In this document: positions 27,314-34,010 of the stretch, piece after piece
Layout: each line of letters begins with the position of its first letter
Position numbering within the stretch: position 1 is the stretch's first letter
Notes under the pieces: generated by a model
Databases searched by the model: none
Told to the model about the DNA's origin: nothing
The model's input: the letters and a program-made list of their open reading frames with translations, nothing else
Position numbers and translations under genes: made by a program
NCBI GenBank assembly: GCA_017557665.1
Contig: JAFYYI010000008.1
Span: forward strand, 1-59,406
Direction of reading: 5' to 3'
DNA length: 59,406 nt
Origin: Muribaculaceae bacterium
GTDB taxonomy: Bacteria > Bacteroidota > Bacteroidia > Bacteroidales > Muribaculaceae

Positions 27314-28266
27314 TTTTTGGCCTCCTCCTTCTTTTCGGGTTGTTCAACAGGTCGTGTCGCCTCGACAAAGTTCAAGGCACGCTGGAAAGCCACCTCGTTG
27401 TCGTCGGCAAGCGGTCGGGCGTTGGCAAACTTCACGATGTCGGCAATCTCGAGAATCATCTCCAGCTGCTCGTTCACCGCCTTGGTCTCCTCGTTGCGCT
27501 TGAGCGTGTCGATAATCTGTGAGGAGGTCATCTCCACGGCATTGATGCCGAAACGGCGGTCGATGTACACGCGCAGGATGTCGGTCAGTCCAGTGAAATA
27601 TTCCTTCTCCTGACCTTGCTGCCACAACTGGGCCGCCTTGAGATTCTGCAGGTTCAGCATCGCCTCCTCATAGGGCGGCAAGCGCTTCTTGCTGGGTTTC
27701 AACGGGTTGACACCTTTCTTGAAATACTTGAAGTAAGCCCAGAAGCCAGCAGCGATGAGCAACAGGCCTAACAGCCACAGCCACCAGTAGTCGGGCAGCC
27801 AATCCAGCAGACTGAACGGTACCTCCTCAACGGGTTTGATGTCGTTGATGTCCTCCATCTTGCTCACGTCAACCGGCATCACCTTCAAGGTGAGCTGGTT
27901 GCTGTAAGCCGTGTCGCCATTCACCACATAGGGTATGGGCTTGATGATCCACATTCCCGAATCAAAGCTCTGGATGATGAGGTCACGGTTGATCTGGATG
28001 CGGTTATTATCCAGGTCAATCGTGTCGGCCTTGGGGCGCTCGGCAATTTCCACCATGGCATTCAATGTGTCAAGATGCTCGCCGGGGAAGAAACCGCGCG
28101 CATTCTTGTCCTGGGTGATTTCCAGATGCAGCGCAGTGGTCTTACCCATGAGCAGGGTGACACTGTCAAGCTTGGCTTTAAACGTGACGTTGCCGCCCAT
28201 TGCCGTTGCCGCTGTTGCCAAGAGCAACACGGCGGTCATCACAATATGTCTCACATTCTGTGACAT
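27310..28266 (-). CDS. BatD-like/DUF4381-type membrane protein of the Bat locus
   Basis: 318 residues: signal peptide (about 1-24), a beta-rich periplasmic domain (about 25-130, NVTFKAKLDSVTLLMGKTTA), one transmembrane helix around 158-178 (WWLWLLGLLLIAAGFWAYFK) and a cytoplasmic helical tail (LPPYEEAMLNLQNLKAAQLW; FTGLTDILRVYIDRRFGINA) that matches proteins encoded between DUF58 and BatA in Bacteroidota. It has no established function beyond the complex. Overlaps batA by four bases. Confidence 0.85.
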   Translation of the reverse strand: MSQNVRHIVMTAVLLLATAATAMGGNVTFKAKLDSVTLLMGKTTALHLEITQDKNARGFFPGEHLDTLNAMVEIAERPKADTIDLDNNRIQINRDLIIQSFDSGMWIIKPIPYVVNGDTAYSNQLTLKVMPVDVSKMEDINDIKPVEEVPFSLLDWLPDYWWLWLLGLLLIAAGFWAYFKYFKKGVNPLKPSKKRLPPYEEAMLNLQNLKAAQLWQQGQEKEYFTGLTDILRVYIDRRFGINAVEMTSSQIIDTLKRNEETKAVNEQLEMILEIADIVKFANARPLADDNEVAFQRALNFVEATRPVEQPEKKEEAKK

Positions 28267-28324
28267 TTTCTTTTCATTCGTTTTTTTAAGGTCTTTAGGA
28301 GCCTGACGCCACTAAAGACAGTCT

Positions 28325-29203
28325 TTAACTCCTGACTCCGCGGTTCTTGAACAGCCCCATGAGAGCGGTCACATAATCTTCGTCGGTCGCCACGCTGGCC
28401 AGGTCCACGTTGCAACGTTGCAACGTGCCGTTGACAGTTTGCTGCTGGTTGTACCACCAGCGGCGATAGGCGTCACGCACACGCTTGCTGCTGGTGTTCA
28501 CCCAGCGCATCGTGCCACGCTCCGCATCACGAACGCGCATCAGTCCCACGTCGGGCAGTTGCGTCTCACGCTTGTCATAAACCTGGACGGCAATGACGTC
28601 GTGCTTGTGGTTGGCGATGGACAAGGCCTTGCTGTAATCGTGCTCATCAATGAAGTCGCTAACCAGGAAGGTGGTGCAGCGTTTCTTCAAGGCGCTGGTC
28701 ATGTATTCAAGAGCCATGTTGATGTCGGTGCCGGTGTTCTCGGGCTGGAAGTCGAGCAGTTCGCGGATGACGAGCAGGATGTGCTTGCGGCCCTTCTTGG
28801 GCGGGATGAATTTCTCGATTTTATCACTGAAGAAGATGACGCCCACCTTGTCGTTGTTCTCGATGGCCGAGAAGGCAAGCGTGGCGCCAATTTCGGCCAT
28901 CATCTCACGTTTGGCGACACCCACGGCACCAAAGTCCTTGCTGCCGCTCACGTCAACGAGCAACATCACCGTGAGCTCGCGTTCTTCCTCATAGACCTTC
29001 ACATAGGGGCGGTTGTAGCGGGCCGTGACGTTCCAGTCGATGTCGCGCACGTCGTCACCATACTGGTACTCGCGCACCTCGCTGAAGGTCATACCCCTGC
29101 CCTTGAAGGCCGAGTGGTACTCGCCGGCAAATATGTTCTGCGACAGGCCCTTGGTCTTGATTTCTATCTTGCGGACCTTGCGCAACAGTTCATTAGTATC
29201 CAT
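28325..29203 (-). CDS. DUF58 (VWA-like) protein of the Bat locus
   Basis: 292 residues. The DUF58 signature is RGMTFSEVREYQYGDDVRDI-DWNVTARY (about 36-65). A VWA-like segment with a MIDAS-type LLVDVSGSKDFG lies near 79-90. It is soluble and acts with the MoxR ATPase in membrane-associated complexes in related systems. A repeat-rich 114-base gap separates it from moxR. Confidence 0.95.
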   Translation of the reverse strand: MDTNELLRKVRKIEIKTKGLSQNIFAGEYHSAFKGRGMTFSEVREYQYGDDVRDIDWNVTARYNRPYVKVYEEERELTVMLLVDVSGSKDFGAVGVAKREMMAEIGATLAFSAIENNDKVGVIFFSDKIEKFIPPKKGRKHILLVIRELLDFQPENTGTDINMALEYMTSALKKRCTTFLVSDFIDEHDYSKALSIANHKHDVIAVQVYDKRETQLPDVGLMRVRDAERGTMRWVNTSSKRVRDAYRRWWYNQQQTVNGTLQRCNVDLASVATDEDYVTALMGLFKNRGVRS

Positions 29204-29213
29204 TTCTTAAGTT

Positions 29214-29315
29214 TTAAGTTGTAAGTTTTTAGTCCCTAGTTGCTAGTCCCTAGTCCCTAGTTGACGTCAACTCTAAACCCTAAACTCTAAACTTCAAGTT
29301 GCTTTACAACTTGAA
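29214..29315 (-). repeat. Hairpin after moxR stop plus GTTTAGAG/ACTAGGG repeats
   Basis: TTCAAGTTG and CAACTTGAA (29293-29315, 5-base loop) form a hairpin two bases after the moxR stop. Read on the minus strand, GTTTAGAGTTTAGGGTTTAG follows at once, then copies of AACTAGGGACTAG down to about 29220. It may attenuate readthrough from moxR into the DUF58 gene. Confidence 0.75.
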
Positions 29316-29317
29316 TC

Positions 29318-30313
29318 TCAAGGTACTGCAATCTTGTCAAGGATGTTGCTGATGATCTCGTCGCTGCTGATGTTGTTGGCCTCGGCCTCATAGGTCAGAC
29401 CCAAGCGGTGACGCATCACGTCGTGGCAGATGGCGCGCACGTCCTCGGGGATGACATAGCCGCGATTGCGCATGAATGCATAGGCCCTCGATGCCAGTGC
29501 CATGTTGATTGAGGCACGGGGCGAAGCGCCAAACGAAATCATGCTCTTGAGGTCATTCAGGCCGTAGTCACTCGGGAAACGGGTGGCGAACACAATGTCC
29601 ACGATATACTTCTGGATCTTCTCGTCGATGTAGATTTGCTGCACCACCTTGCGGGTATCAACGATATCGGCCGGGGTGACCATGGGACGCACCTCGACGG
29701 GGTCGGGAGCGATGTTCATCTTGATGATGTCGCCCTCCTCGCTCTTGCTGGGATAGCCGATGAGCACCTTCATCAGGAAACGGTCCACCTGGGCCTCAGG
29801 CAGAGGATAGGTGCCCTCCTGTTCAATGGGGTTCTGGGTGGCGAGCACGAGGAAGGGATCGTCGAGCTTGAATGTCTGTTCACCGATGGTCACCTGACGC
29901 TCCTGCATGGCCTCGAGCAACGCGCTCTGCACCTTGGCCGGGGCACGGTTAATCTCGTCGGCGAGGACAAAGTTGGCAAATACGGGGCCTTTCTTCACTT
30001 CGAACTGTTCCTTCTTAATGCTGTAAATCATGGTACCCACGACATCGGCGGGGAGCAGGTCGGGCGTGAACTGGATGCGTGAGAAGCGGGCATCAATCAG
30101 CGAAGCCAGCGTGCTGATGGCCTTGGTCTTGGCCAGGCCAGGCACACCCTCGAGCAGCACGTGCCCGTTGGCGAGCAGCGCGATGAGCAACGAGTCCACC
30201 AGATGCTTCTGTCCCACGATAGTCTGATCCATACCCTGACGGATCATGTTCACGAAATTACTTTTACTTGCAATCAGGTCATTCAATTCCCTGATATTGA
30301 CGTTTTCTGCCAT
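29318..30313 (-). CDS. moxR: MoxR-family AAA+ ATPase
   Basis: 331 residues. Walker A-type loop EGVPGLAKTKA (about 55-65), Walker B FVLADEINRAP (about 111-121), and sensor 1 in LATQNPIEQEGTYPLPEAQ (about 152-170), followed by the lid domain (ASPRASINMALASRAYAFMR). MoxR ATPases act as chaperones for VWA-containing complexes. It is the first gene of the Bat operon (moxR, DUF58, BatD-like, batA, batB, batC, batD, batE). Confidence 0.97.
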   Translation of the reverse strand: MAENVNIRELNDLIASKSNFVNMIRQGMDQTIVGQKHLVDSLLIALLANGHVLLEGVPGLAKTKAISTLASLIDARFSRIQFTPDLLPADVVGTMIYSIKKEQFEVKKGPVFANFVLADEINRAPAKVQSALLEAMQERQVTIGEQTFKLDDPFLVLATQNPIEQEGTYPLPEAQVDRFLMKVLIGYPSKSEEGDIIKMNIAPDPVEVRPMVTPADIVDTRKVVQQIYIDEKIQKYIVDIVFATRFPSDYGLNDLKSMISFGASPRASINMALASRAYAFMRNRGYVIPEDVRAICHDVMRHRLGLTYEAEANNISSDEIISNILDKIAVP

Positions 30314-30365
30314 AACAATATTGCTTTTGATATTTTGATGTCTATTGCTTGTAAATTACAAGGTG

Positions 30366-30373
30366 CAAAAATA
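30366..30373 (-). promoter_or_regulatory. -7 box in front of moxR
   Basis: CAAAAATA on the plus strand reads TATTTTTG on the minus strand, 52 bases before the moxR start at 30313. No TTTG is seen at the expected distance, so this is a half-site call. Confidence 0.4.
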
Positions 30374-30504
30374 CATCATTAGTAAACACGCGCGCGTGAA
30401 AATCACGTTAATTTAACACATATATTGTTAAAAGATTAACACGGCAATCAAGTGGCAGCAGCAGCATAGTTCCCTCAATAGAGCAGTTGCATCCTAAGGC
30501 TGAT

Positions 30505-30685
30505 TTTTTAAAAAAAGGGATAAAAAAAATCCCCGACTCGCGCCGCGGATCATTTTGAAAAAAATCTAATTAACCTCTAATACCATTAACATAAACCTTA
30601 AAACTAAATCTTAACCTTATCAACAATAATCTCATGCCTCACGGCATCGATTTTTTGTCATGATGAAAAATCGGGTGCAAAGGTA
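30505..30685 (-). ncRNA. Candidate small structured RNA upstream of moxR
   Basis: On the minus strand a TACCTTTG box (30678-30685) is followed directly by two hairpins: GATTTTT/AAAAATC around a 10-base loop (30649-30672), then ATGCC/GGCAT closed by a GTGA tetraloop (30634-30647). The region has no open frame, is A/T-rich to about 30545, and ends in GGGAT-T7-ATCCC followed by T7 (about 30507-30535), which resembles an intrinsic terminator. Alternatively it is a long leader of moxR. I do not recognise a known RNA family. Confidence 0.35.
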
Positions 30686-30789
30686 AGGGGAAATATGTTA
30701 TTAAACATAATTTTTGAGCAAGAAAATCACAATATTAACACGATTTAACACTTGTAGACGCTTTTTTCAGTGATTTTGAACACTAAAAT

Positions 30790-30822
30790 AAGCCCAACTG
30801 GTCGATATTGACCAATTGGGCC
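30790..30822 (-). terminator. Hairpin downstream of the GH13 lipoprotein gene
   Basis: GCCCAACTGGTC and GACCAATTGGGC (about 30792-30821) pair around a short loop. Read on the minus strand the hairpin is followed by TTATTTTAG. It lies about 95 bases after the stop of the gene that ends at 30915. The remainder of 30314-30914 holds only the moxR box, the RNA candidate and A/T-rich sequence. Confidence 0.6.
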
Positions 30823-30914
30823 TTAGATTCAGATGCTGGCGCGGGAATACCTCACCGGGCGATAATCAAGGGCAGAATCCCCACCCCTGTCGCTACCGGC
30901 GCGGATGGCGCTCA

Positions 30915-32270
30915 TCACTTGTTACTGAACAACCTGTACTGATAGGGCTGCAATGAGATGCGCTTGTCGAGATGCACAGCATCGCCGGTGTACAGGTCGA
31001 TGACATCTTTGCCGCTCCACATGACAGGCACATTGGTGGAGCACTCCTTGTCACGGACATTGACAATCACGAGCACGTTGTCGTTGTTGAGCACACGGTC
31101 CACACAGAGCACGTTGTTCTCATCGTCGTCAAACGGAGTGACCTTGCCGCTGGAGCGCAATGCCGGATGTTCGTTGTAGATGGTAACGAGTTTCTTGTAC
31201 TCCTCGCGCATCTCGGGATTGGCATTCCAGTCTACGGGTACATAATGGAAGAAGTTGATGGTTTCGGGATAACCCACTTCCTGGGAGCCATAGATGAGCA
31301 TACCGCCATGCAACATAGTGGTAGCGACAAACGCTGCCATCGAGCCTCTGGCACCACCGTAGAGGGTGATCGGTGAAGCCTTGGTCGCCTCGTCGTGGTT
31401 GGTGGTGAAACGCAGTTTGAATTTGCCCGGGGCCAAGTCCTTATACTCGTTCTTATCAACAGTGATAAGCTTGCCCACTTTGCTCTCTTCCTTCATTACC
31501 TCGGCAATGGCACCCATGAATTCCCAAGCGTAGTTCAGGTCAAAGCCTGCATCAAAGTTGTCGGGATTGGCTCCCTCGGCGAGCATGATGAGTCCGCGAG
31601 GTTTAGCTGCCGCGCGCAACTGCCTGATGCAGTCGGTCCAGAAGTCCACAGGCACCTGGTCGGCGACATCGCAGCGGAAGCCGTCAACACCCACGCTGTC
31701 GACCCAGAATCGCATCGCGTCAATCATTGCGGCGCGCATCTCCTTGTTGTCATAGTTAAGGTCAGCGACATCGGTCCAGTCGGTGCCGGGAGGGAAGATG
31801 ATGTTACCCACCGAATCGTGGGTATACCAGTCGGGGTGTTGCTGCACCCACACGTTGTCCCACGCTGTGTGGTTGGCCACCCAGTCAAGTATGACGCCCA
31901 TACCGCGCTCGTGGCAGGAAGCGACAAGCATCTTCAGGTCGTCGATGGTGCCATACTCGGGAGCCACAGCCTTGTAGTCGCGCACCGAATAGGGGGAATT
32001 CTTGCTCTTTTCCTCACCGATGGGATAAATGGGCATAATCCAGAGCATATTCACACCCAGATCTTCAATGGAATCAAGACGGTTGATAATAGCCTGGAAC
32101 GAGTTGGAAGGGGCAAAAACGCGGGGGTTGACCTGATAGAGGACAACGTCGGCCACCTCGGGAACGGAAAAGCCGTCACTGGCCAACACCGCATGATGGT
32201 TCTTTGGCTTGCAACCCACACAAACCACCATCAGCATCAATAACAGAAATAAAGATAATTTTTTCATCAC
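30915..32270 (-). CDS. GH13 alpha-amylase-family lipoprotein
   Basis: 451 residues. The N-terminus MMKKLSLFLLLMLMVVCVGC ends in a lipobox Cys, so it should be lipid-anchored. The barrel shows the GH13 blocks: DWVANHTAWDN (region I), VDGFRCDVADQVP (region II, catalytic nucleophile Asp), LAEGANPDN (region III, acid/base Glu) and FTTNHDEATK (region IV, Asp). A C-terminal beta domain ends the protein. Likely substrate is an alpha-glucan such as starch or glycogen fragments; specificity cannot be read. No SusCD pair is next to it. Confidence 0.92.
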   Translation of the reverse strand: MMKKLSLFLLLMLMVVCVGCKPKNHHAVLASDGFSVPEVADVVLYQVNPRVFAPSNSFQAIINRLDSIEDLGVNMLWIMPIYPIGEEKSKNSPYSVRDYKAVAPEYGTIDDLKMLVASCHERGMGVILDWVANHTAWDNVWVQQHPDWYTHDSVGNIIFPPGTDWTDVADLNYDNKEMRAAMIDAMRFWVDSVGVDGFRCDVADQVPVDFWTDCIRQLRAAAKPRGLIMLAEGANPDNFDAGFDLNYAWEFMGAIAEVMKEESKVGKLITVDKNEYKDLAPGKFKLRFTTNHDEATKASPITLYGGARGSMAAFVATTMLHGGMLIYGSQEVGYPETINFFHYVPVDWNANPEMREEYKKLVTIYNEHPALRSSGKVTPFDDDENNVLCVDRVLNNDNVLVIVNVRDKECSTNVPVMWSGKDVIDLYTGDAVHLDKRISLQPYQYRLFSNK

Positions 32271-32282
32271 ATTATTATTTTA

Positions 32283-32365
32283 GACTTGAGATTGTAGACG
32301 TTAGATGTTAGACTTTAGACGTTAGACGTTAGACCTTAGATGCTAGACCTTAGATGTTAGACGTT
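32283..32365. repeat. GTTAGAC/CTTAGAT heptamer-type repeats
   Basis: About ten degenerate copies of TTAGACG, TTAGATG and TTAGACT lie between the GH13 start and the end of the next gene. The unit matches the array at 15561-15636. Confidence 0.8.
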
Positions 32366-32376
32366 GGGGCTGACGA

Positions 32377-33687
32377 CTAAAGGGATTTTTTGAAAAGTTC
32401 AAAGTCCTCACCACTCACCTCGGTGACGGTGAGGGTGGTGCGCTCCTGCTCATCCTTGCCAATGGTGAACACCAGCACATGGCCATCAACGGTATAGCCC
32501 GTCTCGATGGCTCCGGTCTCGCTGTTAACGCGCCAGGGCACCGCCATGCGAGCGTTGCTGCCCTTCAGGGCATTCTTGATGGCCAACTTGGCCATCTCCA
32601 CATCCTTGACAACGGTGGAAAACATCGTGCAGCCGTTGTCGGTCATCGCAGTCTGGGTGAAATCATATTTCTCGCTCAGCCACAATGCCACATCAGTATA
32701 ATGGTAACGGCTATCGGCCTTTTTGGCCTCCTTGGCTTGGCGTGCTTCACGCTCCTTGCGCTGACGCTCGCGTTCCTGCTCTTGCCGTTGCTTTTTCTCC
32801 TCCTTGGCGAGGCGCTCCTGCTCTTGTCGCTGCTTCTTCTCCTCGGCCTTCTTCAGTTTCTCGGCCTCCTTTTGAGCCTTGGCTTCCTCGCGTCGCTTTT
32901 CCTGTTCCTGTCGCTGACGGAGTCGGGCCTCGCGCCTTTCGTCCTCGCGACGCTGTGCCTCCTCACGGCGCTGTGCCTCCTCACGGCGCTGCTGTTTTTC
33001 GCTCACGGCCGCCTCGGTCGCCTCAACCGGTTCTTCCTCGTCATTGAGAATTTCGTCGAGTGTTGGGGCGTCATCTTCCTGTTCTTCAGGCAGGACAACA
33101 GGTTTACGGTCGCGCGTGCTGCGGCTCGAGGCTTTGTCTCTCTTGGACGATTTGGTGGGTTTATCTGCTTTGGATTTAGTCTCGGTGTTGGAATCGGTTC
33201 TGGACTCGGATTTTGTCTCTTCCTTTTGTTGGTCTTTCTTGCCCAGTGACTTGTAAAAGCCGGCGGTCTCGGTGACGCTCACATAGTAGGTGCCGTCATC
33301 CAAGGCCTTGCGCTTGACACTGAAGCGGAACTTGTTTTTCTCGTAGCGGAATTCTTTCCAATAGGTGGTGTTTGTCATGTGCCAGTCGCTCACGGCCTTG
33401 ATGTCGTCATAACTCATCATCAGACGGTCGATCATGTCGCGCACCTTCTTGTTGTTGAGCCCGTCGGGACTGTTCAGGAAATAGGTCACTTCTCCCCTAT
33501 CGCGCTGCTGGGCCATATCGGCGGCGCTGGGTGTGTAGTAATACTCAAAGTAGTTACGGCCGACAAAGGTCTCACTCACGACCTCGTCGAGATACCATTC
33601 CCATTCAGGCTGTTGTTGGGTGGGCTGTGCCGATGCCGCCAGCGCCATGCACGCCAGCAGAGCCACAAGTATTCTTTTTAATGTCAT
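32377..33687 (-). CDS. Secreted protein with long charged coiled-coil, unknown function
   Basis: 436 residues from the ATG at 33687 (signal peptide MTLKRILVALLACMALAASA); the longer frame upstream lacks a signal. The N-terminal domain (about 25-135, with DEVVSETFVGRNYFEYYYTP) and the C-terminal domain (about 330-436, YHYTDVALWLSEKYDFTQTA) are folded-looking. Between them lies a Ser/Lys/Thr-rich segment and a 110-residue Arg/Gln/Glu/Lys coiled coil built of RREEAQ- and RQEQE-type units. The protein is not recognised; the coiled coil could be a periplasmic spacer. Confidence 0.8.
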   Translation of the reverse strand: MTLKRILVALLACMALAASAQPTQQQPEWEWYLDEVVSETFVGRNYFEYYYTPSAADMAQQRDRGEVTYFLNSPDGLNNKKVRDMIDRLMMSYDDIKAVSDWHMTNTTYWKEFRYEKNKFRFSVKRKALDDGTYYVSVTETAGFYKSLGKKDQQKEETKSESRTDSNTETKSKADKPTKSSKRDKASSRSTRDRKPVVLPEEQEDDAPTLDEILNDEEEPVEATEAAVSEKQQRREEAQRREEAQRREDERREARLRQRQEQEKRREEAKAQKEAEKLKKAEEKKQRQEQERLAKEEKKQRQEQERERQRKEREARQAKEAKKADSRYHYTDVALWLSEKYDFTQTAMTDNGCTMFSTVVKDVEMAKLAIKNALKGSNARMAVPWRVNSETGAIETGYTVDGHVLVFTIGKDEQERTTLTVTEVSGEDFELFKKSL

Positions 33688-33716
33688 AGGCCCAAATACC
33701 ATTTGGTTGCAACAGG

Positions 33717-33748
33717 CAAATATAATCTGATTTTTGGTTTGTTGCAAG
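33717..33748 (-). promoter_or_regulatory. Promoter of the coiled-coil protein gene
   Basis: On the minus strand CTTG (33745-33748) and TATATTTG (33717-33724) are 20 bases apart, one mismatch from TTTG-N20-TAnnTTTG. The start codon is 29 bases downstream. Confidence 0.7.
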
Positions 33749-33816
33749 TATTTGAACGTATTTTTAAATTGCGACGCCTTTATTTTGGCATAATTGACAG
33801 GAAATGTGCAAAAACA

Positions 33817-33848
33817 CTTGTATATTTTTATTTATTATGCTATTTTTG
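33817..33848 (+). promoter_or_regulatory. Promoter of the LRR/dockerin gene
   Basis: CTTG (33817-33820) and TATTTTTG (33841-33848) are 20 bases apart. The divergent minus-strand promoter is at 33717-33748. The 323-base gap 33688-34010 holds only these two promoters and a leader of about 155 bases before the start at 34011. Confidence 0.65.
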
Positions 33849-34010
33849 CAGGGTTGAGGGGGCTGGTGTTCCCTATCTGAAAAGAGCGATTTCTCATGAC
33901 GAAGGCGTTTTGTTTTGAACTGTTTCTGCCAAACAAACAAGTCCCTACGCCATTCATTCAACCCTATCAGAGCCAAATTCGGGGGACTCAGGAGGCGATG
34001 GTTTTGGCTT

